DNA from: Hippophae tibetana
Taxonomy: Eukaryota; Streptophyta; Magnoliopsida; Rosales; Elaeagnaceae
Reading direction: 5' to 3'
DNA length: 64,000 nt
Assembly (NCBI GenBank): GCA_037013495.1
Contig: CM072803.1
Location: 13,782,001-13,846,000 of the forward strand
This document shows positions 1 through 11,739 of this stretch, piece after piece. Under the pieces are notes generated by a model that was not told the DNA's origin, searched no databases, and saw nothing but the letters and a program-made list of their open reading frames with translations. Position numbers and translations under genes: made by a program. Every line of letters starts with the position of its first letter. Position 1 is the stretch's first letter.

Positions 1-251
1 TATACTAGCTGCACAAAAACCCTAAAAAATATATCAGCATGAGCAAGGACAAGGAGAAAAGGAAAAAAAGAGAGAGAAAAAGAAAAATATTGATAGAAAT
101 ATTTGGGGTTAATTTGGTGTAAAAGAGAAAAAATTAATGGGGTATGTATATAGCCTCGGATTTTTAATAACCAAGGTCAAAACCCTATGGTCTCGGTTTT
201 TAAAAAACCGAGGCTAAATTTTTGAGACTATATGTATATATTGTAGTAATG
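1..251. mobile_element. CACTA-like transposon end (remnant)
   Basis: The right edge reads, on the minus strand, CATTACTACAA, close to the CACTACTACAA termini of plant CACTA elements. Just inside lie palindromic blocks of the type CCTCGGTTTTT/AAAAACCGAGG (about 150-220), as expected of subterminal repeats. The other end lies outside the window or is lost and no coding sequence is visible. Related blocks recur at 6370-6430 and 31825-31885. Family assignment is inference from the terminus. Confidence 0.45.
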
Positions 252-1197
252 ACAAGTAAAAATACTCTTTAAAATAAAGTGATCTATATATTTAATTTAT
301 AAAAATAAAATAAACATATGTGAAAAATTTTAAAATCTTATCATCTTTAAAATGTGACGAATTATACAAATATGAAATAACATTGGGTCAATAAACATGT
401 TTTATTTTTTTTGAATATAAAAATTAAATTTATTATAAGTTGTGATATTACTATAATTAATGTGTTGGTTAATTATAGGTTGAAACAAGTAGATTATACT
501 ATTTTTGTCAATAATTATATACTATATTAGTTGTAGTTGTACTACAACTTTTAAAATAAAGAAGACCTCTTTTGAATAAGAAGTAAACGTACCATTTCAT
601 ATCTTTGAAATAAGAACGAGAAACACGTGTACTATTCCATGATTCGTATATATGTGACTTATAAGAGTGGATATAGTCTGATCTGATTGTTTTTATGTAT
701 TAAATTGGACCATATTAAGCCATTAAAAATCGGTTTGGTCAATTAGAACCATTTATATTATAAACATTAAAATATATAGGCTTATCTATACATTTAGTCT
801 TTAACCTATATAAAATATTAAAATTTGATCCCTAATTCTAATTCACATAAGTTAATCCTCAACGTTTCTAAATTTTACAAATTTATTTCAAAATTTTAAT
901 TTATATCAAATTAATTTAATGACATTATACTTAACAATCATATGATTGAAAGCATGATGGCCAATTTATTATTATAGGTTAGGGACTAAATTATGCTTTT
1001 TAAAATAGTTTTAAGACTAAATGAATTAAAAAGTCCAGTTTCGTCATAGTTCATTATAATACCATTATTTCAATTTAATGAAAATTAAAATTTTAGACTA
1101 AAATTTTCAAATCTTAAAACATTAAGGATTTAATTATATTAATTGAAATATTAGGGACAAGTTATAATACTTTAAATAGTTTATGAGCGAAATGTAA
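252..1197 (+). repeat. Dispersed repeat F, copy 1
   Basis: Non-coding AT-rich repeat. The stretch from about 316 to 1049 is found again in inverted orientation at 25684-26448, and the first 80 bases recur at about 10024-10110. The end nearest 1045 has phrases common in decayed plant transposons (a 'gggactaaatt' block). No protein signal is visible and the class is unknown. It abuts the LTR of element A directly. Confidence 0.6.
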
Positions 1198-2443
1198 TGA
1201 TGACTCTATGAAAATAGAGTCATTAACATACTTATTTTACTTATTTTATTTAATAAATGGTATTTTTATGGTAAAAAAACTAAAATATAAAGTTTTTAGG
1301 GAAATGGGTGAAAATATAATTTTTGAAAATTTTTAAATTTTTTATGAATTTTTAATGTAGAACCAATCAAAAGCTACCATGTGGCATGTCATGCAAGCAA
1401 AGAAGTTGATGGGGCAAGCCACACGGATGCCACGCAAGTAGAGAGAGTGAATCATGTTGCACAATGGATGAGGAGGACGAAACATGTGCCACGTGCCAGC
1501 ACGCTATTGCGTTATGCGTTCCACCTGTGCACCATGCCATTCGTTCTCGTGAATTAGGTCGCACCACATGTAGCTTGGCGAGCATTGAATCTGATCGGTC
1601 TTCCCTGCCTTACGTCACTCCCTAATTCGCCTAATGAAGTTTTCCTACCACGTGTCGCGCTATGATTGGCTAAAATTGTCAATTTTGCTTATTTTGATCG
1701 TAGCCCTTGATATGAAGCTGATCGGACTATCCAAATCGCACTTGAGCTTTATTTAAGCCCATAATCACTCCATAAATCCTAAGTAGCCTCCATTATTTGT
1801 TCAGTTTTTGGAGCTAAAAAGAGAGAAAAATATAGAAAAATTCAAGAGATGACACAATATTGGTGGAGATTCAAGAAGAGATTAATTCTACAATTCAAGA
1901 GATTAATTATTTTTCTTCTTCTACACTTTTCTTTATCAATTTTATGTCTTTATTTATGAAAAATATGAGATTTATGAACACAATTATGTGTAATTTATTT
2001 ATTAATCTAGGGATCTCATCAACCCAATTTTCACCATGTGATTATCTAATATTTTTTCCCAATTATAATATTAATTTAATTATATTATTTAATCTGATTT
2101 TTATGCTATTAATTGTTTGGCCAAAAATTTATCTATAAAGGAAATTAAATAGATTTGAGAGAATTATTTAATTGTTTGTCTTGATTAAATAACATGCATA
2201 ATTTCTAGGCACAAATGTATAATTCTAATTTATGTGAACCATAATAGATGAACTTAATGAGCAGTATGCAATTTAATTGTCATGAGAATGTGATTAAATT
2301 AATTAGTATATGATGTGTAATTTATTTGAGAGAAAATTACATGCTAGGTTAGATTCAATTGATCATGTAATTAATTGATATTATTATATTACTTGTTACG
2401 ATACGTATACTTACGTATTCGTTGCACACACAATTTGTGTGCA
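1198..2443 (+). repeat. 5' LTR of element A
   Basis: Begins TGATGA and ends in CA, ten bases before the primer site. The first 26 bases form a hairpin (arms 1200-1209 and 1214-1223, loop GAAA), and a second 9-bp hairpin (2422-2430 with 2436-2444) closes the LTR. A TATTTAAG box sits at 1750-1757. Two perfect CACGTG G-boxes are at 1490-1495 and 1649-1654. About 75-85 percent similar by eye to the LTR of element B. Confidence 0.75.
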
Positions 2444-2453
2444 ATTAAGTTTT

Positions 2454-2471
2454 TGGCACCGTTGTCGAAGA
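2454..2471 (+). other. Primer-binding site, tRNA-Asp type (diverged)
   Basis: TGGCACCGTTGTCGAAGA resembles the tRNA-Asp complement TGGCGCCGTTGCCGGGGA seen intact at 46921-46938. It lies ten bases after the LTR end. tRNA-Asp priming is usual for Athila-type elements. Confidence 0.7.
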
Positions 2472-2764
2472 TTATAAATATTATAAATGAATAATTTATT
2501 GTTATTATTTCTTTCCTTCTTTATTTCTTTAATTTTAATTTACTTATATTCTTTTATTGACTTATTTATTTTAGTTAATTTCTTTTCTTTATTTTATTAT
2601 TTATTTATTTAGTTTTTATTTAGACTTCTCCTTTAGTATTATAGAAACATAGTTGAGTTTATTGCATGATTAGAGTTTGTGAGGAAGAAATCTTACCTTT
2701 AGATCTTGAAATTGATCATACTTTCAGATCAATTAGAAAACAACAAATCACCCAAGAGGAAAAA

Positions 2765-3955
2765 ATGGCTAATCCATTATAAATAAACAACAATGATCTA
2801 AACTTGAACAATCAAATACTTTTGATGGATGATAGAGATAAAGCTATGAATAAATATGCAATACCTATGTTGGAAAGGCTGAATCCAAGTATTACAAGGC
2901 CAAATATTCAAGCTAATTAGTTTCAACTAAAGCCAGTGATGTTTCAAATGCTACAAACAGTTGGACAATTCAGCAGATTGTCAACAGAGGATCTTCATCT
3001 TCATCTCAGATTATTTATTGAAGTTGTAGATTCATTTAAGTTCAATGGTGTGACAGATGAAGCATTTAGGCTTAGATTATTCCCTTACCCTTTGCAAGAC
3101 CGTGGTCAAGCCTGGCTTAACTCTTTACCACATGATTCCATTACAACTTGGAATGGTTTGGCGGAGAAATTCTCGATGAAATATTTCCCACCAACAAAGA
3201 ATGCCAAGCTTAGGAATGACATTACTTCCTACCAACAAAAAGAAGGAGAATCTATATATGAAGCATGGGAAAGATTCAAGGAATTGCTAAGGAAGTGTGC
3301 TCATCATGGTATTCCTTCTTGGATTCAAATGGAGACTTTTTATAATGGTCTAAATACTCACACAAGAACTATTGTTGATGCATCTGCTAATGGAGTTTTG
3401 CTAACCAAATATTACAATCAAGCTTATGATTTACTTGACAAAATGGCTAGTAATAATTATCAATGTCCAATGGACAGAATGACAACCATAAGAAAAGTAG
3501 CCGAAATGCATGAGGTAAATGATATCACAGCACTTACAACTCAGTTTTCATCTTTGGTTAATCTTTTCATGTGTGTTTTGTGGAGGAGCTCATTTGTTTG
3601 ATATATGTCCAAATAATCCTGAATCCATTTGCTATGTGGGTAATGTGAATCGAAACAATAATCCATAATCAAACACACATATAACCCAAGATGGATACAA
3701 CATCCAAATTTCTCTTGGAGTAATAACAACATTCAAGGTGGTAATCAATTCAACCATCAATAATTTCCACCACTTGGTTTTCACCAACCACAACAATCAC
3801 AAGCCCCAAGAGAAGAAGCCATCTACTGAGGAAAATACAAGTGCTTTAATGGGAATGATGAAAGACTTCATCCAATCAGTGAATACAAAAGTATCAACTC
3901 AAGAGGCTTCAATTCGAAATTTGGACAACCAAATGGGGCAACTTGCTTAGGCTAT
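2765..3955 (+). pseudogene. gag region of element A (fossil)
   Basis: Encodes recognisable Athila-type gag. Landmarks are FRLRLFPYPLQDRGQAWLNS, a TTW motif, KYFPPTKNAKLRNDI, YEAWERFKELLRKC and FYNGL, all typical of the retrotransposon gag domain (PF03732 type). The tail carries the common ASIRNLDNQMGQLA coiled segment. The region is broken. Its best local relative is the gag region of element B (about 27950-29180). Confidence 0.8.
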
Positions 3956-4329
3956 TAGTAAAAGGCCTCAAGGTAACCTTCCAAGTGACACAATTGTAAA
4001 CCCAAGAAGAGAAGGTAAGGACCAATGCAACACCATAGCCTTTAGGAGTGGTAAAACTTTAGAACAAGAACATAAGACAAAAAAAGGATGAGGAGAAACA
4101 AGAAATTAAAAAGGATAAAGAGGATTGTAAAACTAAAAAGGATAAGGAGGAACCAAAAACTAAAAAATAGGAATAGGAATTAATGGATAAAGAGAGAAAT
4201 GGAAAGGAAATAATTCAGCCAAAAAAGTGCAACCTTTACAAACCCATTATTCCTTTCCCTCAAAACTGCAAACCAAAAGTCAGATACGCAGTTTTCAAAA
4301 TTTCTAGAAGTCTTTAAGAAGCGACACAT

Positions 4330-4735
4330 AAACATACCATTTGACATCCCTTGTACTATTGGTAACATCCTTTTTGGCAAGGCACTATGTGACTTGGGTT
4401 CTAGTATTAACCTTATGGCATTATCGGTCTTCAAGAGATTGAGGGTTGGTAAAGCAAAACTTACTTTGGTAACATTACAAATGGTAGATAGATTGATTAA
4501 GGCACTAACAAATGGTAGATAGATCGATTAAGGCACTAAAAATGGTAGATAGATCGATTAAGGAATTAACAAACGGCAGAAGATTTATTAGTAAAATTAG
4601 ACAAATTCATCTTTCCGACAGACTTCATTGTGCTATACATGGAAGAAGATCGTGACATTCCTATCATACTTGGTCATCCATTCTTAGCAACCGGAAGGGC
4701 ACTCATTGATGTACAAAAATTTGAACTTAATGAGA
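4330..4735 (+). pseudogene. Protease region of element A (fossil)
   Basis: Contains the retroviral-type aspartic protease context (GNILFGKALCDLGSSINLM) followed further on by DFIVL-like and LGHPFLAT-like motifs. Broken. A short AT-rich stretch near 4490-4570 is locally triplicated (about 45-bp units with 'aatggtagatagat'). Confidence 0.7.
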
Positions 4736-4924
4736 GTACAAGAAGAACAAGTAATATTTAAAGTTTTTAAAGAATCTGAACCCCTTGATGTTGATAATGC
4801 TAATGTATGTATCAAAGGCAATAATAGAAAATTTTGAGAAAGGATATAAAATCAAACCATCAATTGAAGAGACACCAAGTTTAAACCCTGCACTTCTACC
4901 CTCTTATCCTCGATCAAGTATGAA

Positions 4925-5223
4925 AGTGAAAGAGTCTAATAGAGAGGTGAAAAAGCTATTAGAAATACATAAATTGGATGAGTTACGGTGTAGTGCTTAT
5001 AAGAATGCCAACAAGTTCAAAAGGAAAACAAAAATATGGCATGAGAAGAGAATTGAGTACCGTGTTTGAGAGCCAAAACATAAAGTATTATTGAACAAAT
5101 CAATACTCAAGCTGTTTTCAAGCAAACTCAAAAATAAATGGATACAAAGGGATGTGCCATAGGATTTAATAAGACCATCTAGTCAAGGACGTTAAATGTG
5201 ACGCTGGTTAGAAGGCAACCCAA
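4925..5223 (+). pseudogene. Integrase C-terminal tail and post-pol signature of element A (fossil)
   Basis: The tail LLEIHKLDELRC...KRKTKIWHEKRIEYRV matches the end of Athila integrase (compare [19 protein letters not shown] in the whole element near 54230). It is followed by the family's post-pol sequence with 'gacgttaaa' and 'ggcaaccca' blocks at 5181-5223. No integrase core or reverse transcriptase is seen upstream. Confidence 0.7.
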
Positions 5224-6240
5224 CGTTATTTAACTTATATTTTCATTGTTTTTGTTTTGTAGGTGAATAAATATGGAGAGCAATGGCGCAACAAGAATGA
5301 GCATTTCAACGAAAGATGTGGTGTGCCATAACTAAGAGAGTTTTCTTTCCTTTACTTTTTCATATTTATATGTACACATTAGGGACAATTTGTAATGTAA
5401 GTTTGGGGGAGGGAACTTCATTCTCTATATTAGTATTTAATATGCATTTTAAATTTTTAGGAAATTTTTTTAAAATGTTTTAGGTTGTTTTTAATCATGA
5501 ATTAGGTAGAAATTGATAAATATATGAAAAATTCTTGATATGAAACATATGAACTCAATGATAAAAAATTCTTACCATGACTAGGATAAGAAATGTAACA
5601 TATTTGTTAAGATATTTACATTAATCATGTGATATGCTTGCTAGTTTTGATTGAATTGATTCAAATTTTATGCACATATTCATGATTTATTTTGATGTGC
5701 TTATTGAGAGAAAATTTGTAGTGAGTTATACAAATTGATAAGTTCTACCAAGTTTTAGAATATATTTGACCAACTCTTGAGACGAAATCCTAAATACTAT
5801 TTAGCAAGAGAAATGATTTTGGCCTTATTTGGATCGATTGAGTCTTTTAAGCTAACTATTGTTAATATCTTTAGTCACTTATTTGAGGCTAACAAAGAAC
5901 CTTTCATATATGTAAGCCACATTTAATGCCTAACTCATAAGTATTACCTATACCTTTGCACCTTTAGCTTGTATGAAAAGAAAAGAAAAAGATGCATTAA
6001 TGTGTTATGCTATAGAGTAAGGTGAAATGTAACGCACTCTATAAAAAAAGAATAAAATTTCACACCAAGAGCACTAACGCATTAGCGTACCAGTACCTAT
6101 AGTATTTGTCTTTTATTTACACTTATGTTGAAGTCTTTGTGGACTTGATTATGTTGATTTGAAGTACACTTATAAATGCTTAATAGTAAAAAGTCAATTT
6201 GTAATAGTAAGGTTTTATTATGTTTTAGTGTATAATAAAC

Positions 6241-8289
6241 TTTCAAATGTAATTATACTTTTAATTTTAATAAAATATGATTTTTAATATTATAATTAAT
6301 AAATTTATTTTAATTTATATTGATTTTTAATATTTTAATTAATAATTGTATTTCTTTATATTTATGCATACCCTATAACCTCGATTATTGAAAGACCGAT
6401 GTCATAGACATATCCTATGACCTCGGTTATTGAAATAATGATAAATTTTTTTACTTTAATATCATTTTGATAAATTAAGAAATTTTAAAATGGACAATAA
6501 AGTTAATTTTTAATATAAAAGTTTATTATATAACATACACTAGCATTTTAAGTGTACATGAGAAAACTAAGCTTTCAAAATAAAACCTCAACCACCTTTA
6601 TGAATAAATATTTAATATCTTATAATTTTTTGACAAGTTCGAAAGAAAAAAAATACATATTCATTTTATCAATGTTATTTATAAAGGTTAGTATTGTATA
6701 TTGGTGGCTTTTGTTTTTTTATTTTTTATAGTACATTTATAGACCGATGGTTAAGAGTTGAGACTATTTTATATTAAATAATAATTATGTGGTAATTTAA
6801 ATACATGATTTGAAAGAGAGTTTGATTTACTTAAGAACTATTTTATGGTTTGTAGAATAAAAATACAATGAAAATATGAATAATAATAAAAAATGAATTT
6901 AATAGAAACAATATGTCAAGATTTGTCTCAAGTTCTCTATTACATATGAAAGTCCTTATATAATTTAAAATCTATCTAAACTTTAGCATAATAACTCTTG
7001 TTTTTTTATCATAAAACATTATGTAATAGTATAACAACTAATTATTTATTGTATTTAAATATTTTAATTTATACCATCATAAAAGAACAATAATAATAAT
7101 TAATAAGTGATATAAGCTTATTATACAGTTGTCATAATAGGGTCACAAAACATCCTCTAACATATTGATGTCACTAAGAAAATGAAATAAGCGCTTATTA
7201 CCACCAAAAGGATGAAAATTCATCTGTTACAATATAAACAAACTAATATGCGTCTCCTTCAACAAGTGTACTCAAATCCTTAATTAAAAACTGTTGATAC
7301 TTGAGATGGAACATTTTAAAAGAAAAAAAGAGAGAGGAAAAATGCTCAATGAGTGGAGAAGTTTGAAAAATAGGTAATTATTGAATATATCTATATAATT
7401 TTAACGATTTAATTATAAAATTTTAAAATAAGCCACAACTTGAATATATTCACAAGTTGTATTAGTAATTTGAAGTAATAAAAATGATTACAAATATGTT
7501 TATGCAAGTAAAAATAAATGTGAATGACTTTCATAAAATAAATTATAAAAAATAAGAAACTTACTAAACTCGCACATAGGGAAAGAAGATCATACATATA
7601 CAGAGTTCTTTAACGCACGGGCAAAAAAAGTCTTAATTTTATGTGTGTTGGTCATACGCTTTCATATAGAGGCTCATTAATTATTTATTTATTTCTTATC
7701 TTACTATAGAATTTGGTAGATGATGCTTATTTGATGGTTTAAAAATAATTATATTTACTAATATGCATAATATTCTTAAGGATATAAAATTAAGTAAAAG
7801 CTTATAAATTTACATAATAATAATATTATGAAATATTGCTACTAAAAATTAAATATAAACTTTTATGTTTTAATCAAAATTTATATTTATGTTATAAAGC
7901 TGAGTAAACACTTATGAACTCACGTTATCTAGTTTCTAAATATAAAATACTTATTATTTAATAAGAAAAAATTAAACTTGTGAAATACATAATAAACTTA
8001 AATATTATGAATATGTTTAACTTAATAATAAACAAATACTTATAAAATTTAAATAAAATATATCCATTTACATTATTGTATCACTATTGTTGCTCTACGT
8101 GTCTTGTAAGGTATGTTGAATCATTCATTCCCATGTGACTTATACTTGAGTCAAAAGTAAGAATAATACCATTTCCAATTTAGTTAATTTAACACATAAA
8201 AATACTTTAAAGGTTTTAAAACATGAACTTGTAGCTTACATACTCTTAAACTCATATTTATATTAACTCAATTCAAATAAACATAAATT
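6241..8289. repeat. Non-coding sequence shared with 31700-34845
   Basis: AT-rich, no gene. From 6241 to about 7515 it matches 31690-32637 plus 34493-34800, interrupted there by a solo LTR. About 7520-8220 has no counterpart in the second copy. Palindromic 'cctcggttattg...accgagg' blocks at 6370-6430 resemble the CACTA-like end at 1-251. The stretch at 7185-7210 preserves the site without the solo LTR. Confidence 0.7.
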
Positions 8290-9118
8290 TAAGTAGGAAT
8301 GTTCAAATTATAATATGTAAAAACATTCAAGAACAAGACATTCTCATCTTTCTAAAAAAATAACATATGTCTATTAGGATTTACCAAAATTATTTTAAAA
8401 TTTTGAGTTTTCAGTTTGTGTCATCTCATTAAGAGCAGTTTTAAAATAATTCTCACCTATCATCACATAAATAGGTATAACTTTTCATAAACATGTCCAA
8501 ATGTAATTATGTAAAAATATAAAAAAATTATATATTTTAATCTTTAAAATAATATATAATACACTCAATTTTCTTTAGTAAAACACTTTCAAAAACAAAG
8601 AACATTGGTTTATTTAAAAAATGATTTTCATTACAATCTATACAGAATATACTCTTAATTGAATTTTTATATATAACTTTTCTATAAAATTTGAAATGAC
8701 AAACCGTAAATTATCTGTAAAACTAGACATCACAAACTTTAAAATACGATATAACTTATCCAAATAAAATATGTAAAACAACTTCAAAATCATAAAATAC
8801 AAGTCAGATTAAAACATAACTTTCGATTTCGATTTGTACATAACATACTTTAGTAAAACTAGTATAACTTTGTGTAGAGAACTCTAAATTCGGTTTTCCC
8901 AAACACACAAAAACTAGACATCATTAGTTTAAAAAAACAAATATTATCCACTCATTTTTTATAAGATAAATAAGTCAAAAATATTAAAATACCGATCAGA
9001 TTCAACATAGAATTGTCAACTTCTCATCCTTCATACATACCTTTGAAAAACATTCATAATGTTTTGTAAAAATATTCAAATGAAAAACCGTAAAATGTTT
9101 TTGAAACTAGACATGTCA
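8290..9118. repeat. Repeat R, copy 1: degenerate array of about 190-bp monomers
   Basis: The phrase 'actagacat' or a close variant recurs at about 8336, 8730, 8917 and 9107, that is at spacings near 2x197, 187 and 190. Around it other phrases recur in the same order (caga-tt-aaacata, cattcata, aaccgtaaa). Homologous copies lie at 34845-35870 and 63183-64000 with the same phase. It behaves as an old tandem repeat or a satellite fragment. No coding potential. Confidence 0.65.
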
Positions 9119-10110
9119 AGATAGGTTGTTTTGAGTTTAAGGGTGGTCCTTAAAATTGTGAGAATCTCATTGTGAAAGTGGGCTAAGTTAAATTTTTTTG
9201 AGTTCTCGTACTTTTTATTGTGTGCAACGAGAGATAGGTTGTTTTGAATTTAAGGGTAGTCCTTAAAATTATGAGTACATAGTTACACTTCTTGTTACCG
9301 ATCACACCATATTCTATGGTGTTAGTTGTGAAGGAGAGCTAGGTTCATATGTCGAGCCAAGTTATTGTTGAACAACAAGCAAGAGCAACAATAGGCAGTT
9401 CGAAAAAAAGGTCATAGTTGGTAAAAGTAATAGTGATTTTATTTCCTTCAAAGTTGTATTTGCCTTATTATATAGTGGATTGTTTGTTACTAAGTGGTTG
9501 CCTTAAGCCACCTGATAATGTTACCACATAGATACGATCTCTATGTTGATTTATCTCATTACATCGCTTGTTATGTATAATCCATTGTTGTATTAGTGCT
9601 TATTGTTTTTCTGTTTTGATTATATAATATATGTTGTAAAATGTTATCAATTTCATGATGTTATATTATGTGTGCTTCAATTGCATTATCTATTTAAGTG
9701 TTTTCTTTTATATTTGTGTGAGTTATGGTTGAGTTTTAAGGATTATGTATTTCACCCTGTTAGTGTACTTGATCGTAGGCTCTTTCAAAAAAGAGTAGAA
9801 AATAAAGTGATTAAAATAACAAAATTTGATCTAAAATGCATAAATGTCCATTAATGTAATAATAAAATGACTAAATTGTATTTTTTAAAATAAAAAAAAT
9901 CTATTTATCTCAACTTATTGTCTCATAAAACCTATATGGCAGTCACTTATTGGTCAAGAAAAAGTAGATCAAACTATCTTGATTAATCAATAAATGTCAT
10001 ATAAATTATCGTTAGATAATAAGTTGATGCAAGTAAAAATACTCTTTAAAATAATTTGATCTATATATTTAATTTATAAACTTAAAATAAACACGAGTGA
10101 AATTTTTTTA
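9119..10110. other. Unassigned AT-rich stretch
   Basis: No gene recognised. It holds one direct repeat of about 42 bp (9120-9163 and 9231-9274, 'aggttgttttga.tttaagggt.gtcctt') and ends with an 85-bp piece of repeat F (10024-10110). A short open frame near 9603-9854 has no recognisable motif and I do not call it a gene. Confidence 0.5.
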
Positions 10111-10125
10111 CAAGCCCAAGCTCTT

Positions 10126-10431
10126 TGAAAGAATCCATTCCATTTGAAGTCTAGCTCATGGAAATTTCTATGGTGATGATCTAGATTGATAAGGATACAA
10201 CTCATGGTTGGTAGGCAAAAAGAAGAAAAGAAATGGGTTATGTAAGGAGCTAGGTGTATGGTTTTAGATTGTTTTGGGTTTATTAGTTGTTTTTATAAAT
10301 ACTTCTTAGTAGCTATGTAATAATCAAGTTAAAAGAAATCAAAAACAAAAGTTTGAGAGTATCTAAGAATTTCTGAAAAATTGTTTTTGAGTGTTCTTGA
10401 GTTTTGAGGAGTTTTGAACCATAATATTTCA
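10126..10431 (+). repeat. 5' LTR of the copia element (left edge approximate)
   Basis: The right edge is set by CA six bases before the primer site. A TATAAATA box lies near 10292, and the leader after it is rich in 'ttgag'. The left edge could not be fixed because no second LTR exists for comparison. Confidence 0.5.
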
Positions 10432-10437
10432 ACAAAG

Positions 10438-10450
10438 TGGTATCAGAGTT
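10438..10450 (+). other. Primer-binding site, tRNA-iMet type
   Basis: TGGTATCAGAGTT is the usual plant copia primer site, complementary to the 3' end of initiator methionine tRNA, and lies six bases after the LTR end. Confidence 0.85.
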
Positions 10451-10771
10451 GTAGTTGGAAATATAAATATACATTATCATATATCATATCGAAGCTCTCG
10501 ATGAGACAAATATGATGTCATGAAAATCATCCCGATCGGAGTTCGGATTGAGTCAGCCGAGTTGGAACTGAATCCAGCCAAGTTGACCGAGCCACCAAGC
10601 CTGTTTGACCACCGTTGAGTTGTTTGACCGAATCACTCTTGATCGAGTGTTGACTGAAAAATTTCAGATTTTCCCCTGAGTTCCTCCCAATATGTTTTGA
10701 CATTCTGAATCCATCTATACGATCAAAAGTTGCAAATTCTCACTGTATTGAGATTTATTTCAAGTGGAGTC

Positions 10772-11660
10772 ATGAAATCGTTTCAAGTCCCAACACTCAA
10801 TAAGGACAATTATGATAATTGGAGTATCAAGATGAAGGCTCTTTTGGGTGCACATGATGTATGAGAAGTTGTAGAGAAAGACTTAAGTGAGCCAGATGAT
10901 GAAGCTACTCTAACGCAAGTGCAAAAAAAATCTTTGAAAGATTTAAGAAAGAGAGACAAGAAAGCCCTCTTTTTTATCTATCAAGCCTTAAATGATGATG
11001 GGTTTGAGAAGATTTTAGATGCAACATCTTCCAAAGCAGTGTGGAATAAGCTTCAAATTTCTTTCAAAGGAGGCGAGAAAGTAAAGAAAGTTCATCTCCA
11101 AACACTAAGAGGTGAATTTGAATCTCTACATATGAAAGCTTCTGAATCTATTTCAGAATATTTCTCAAGAGTCATAGTTGTTTCTAATCAATTGAAAAGA
11201 AATGGTGAGATGTTTGAAGATTTCAGAATAATGGAAAAGATACTTCGTTCCTTAGATTCCAAATTTGAACACATTGTCTTGATGAATGAGGAAACAAAAG
11301 ATTTGGAAGAAATGACTATTGATGAACTCAATGGGTCATTACAAGCATATGAAGAAAAGCATAAGAAGAAGCAATGGATCACTGAGCAACTCTTCAAGAT
11401 GCAATTCAAGGATAAGCATGAAAGCCAAGTAAATGATAGAAACCAACGTGGCCAAGGGAAAGGTAGAGGTCATGGATGAGGTGGAAGCCACAGCCGTGGA
11501 TGAGGTTGGAATTACAACAACAATTCCAACAACTTTGAGAGAGGGTAAAGCTCAACACAAGGTCGTGGAAGAAGCAATATGAACTCAAGGTATGAAAAAT
11601 CTCAAGTTCAATACTATAATTGTCAGAAGTTTGGACATTATACTTCAGAATGTAGAGATC
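10772..11660 (+). pseudogene. copia gag region (UBN2 type, fossil)
   Basis: The start reads MKSFQVPTLNKDNYDNWSIK, the classical opening of plant copia gag. It is followed by the helical UBN2-type domain (VWNKLQISFKGGEKVKK, ISEYFSRVIVVSNQLKRNGE) and a CCHC zinc knuckle (CQKFGHYTSEC) near 11617-11650. Broken copy. Confidence 0.8.
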
Positions 11661-11739
11661 CCAACAATAGAGTAGATGAGAAAATCAACTACATAGAGGA
11701 GAAGATCGATGAGAAATAAACTCTTTTTCTAGCACGAAA

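Larger units (their letters stand above)
1198..6240 (+). mobile_element. Athila-like Ty3 element A, broken, no 3' LTR seen
   Basis: Fossil of a Ty3 (gypsy) retrotransposon of the Athila type. Parts in order: 5' LTR (1198-2443), tRNA-Asp primer site (2454-2471), gag (about 2765-3955), protease region (about 4330-4735), and the C-terminal tail of integrase (about 4925-5170). A 3' untranslated part follows with the family's G-rich tract near 5401-5413. No reverse transcriptase or RNase H is recognisable and no 3' LTR is present. It is old and has many breaks. Element B at 26449 has the same architecture and the same downstream neighbour, so the two are duplicates rather than independent insertions. 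The right limit is approximate. Confidence 0.8.

Noticed and set aside
9603-9854. 83-residue frame with hydrophobic stretches
   Set aside because: No motif, no clear promoter, composition expected of T-rich DNA.
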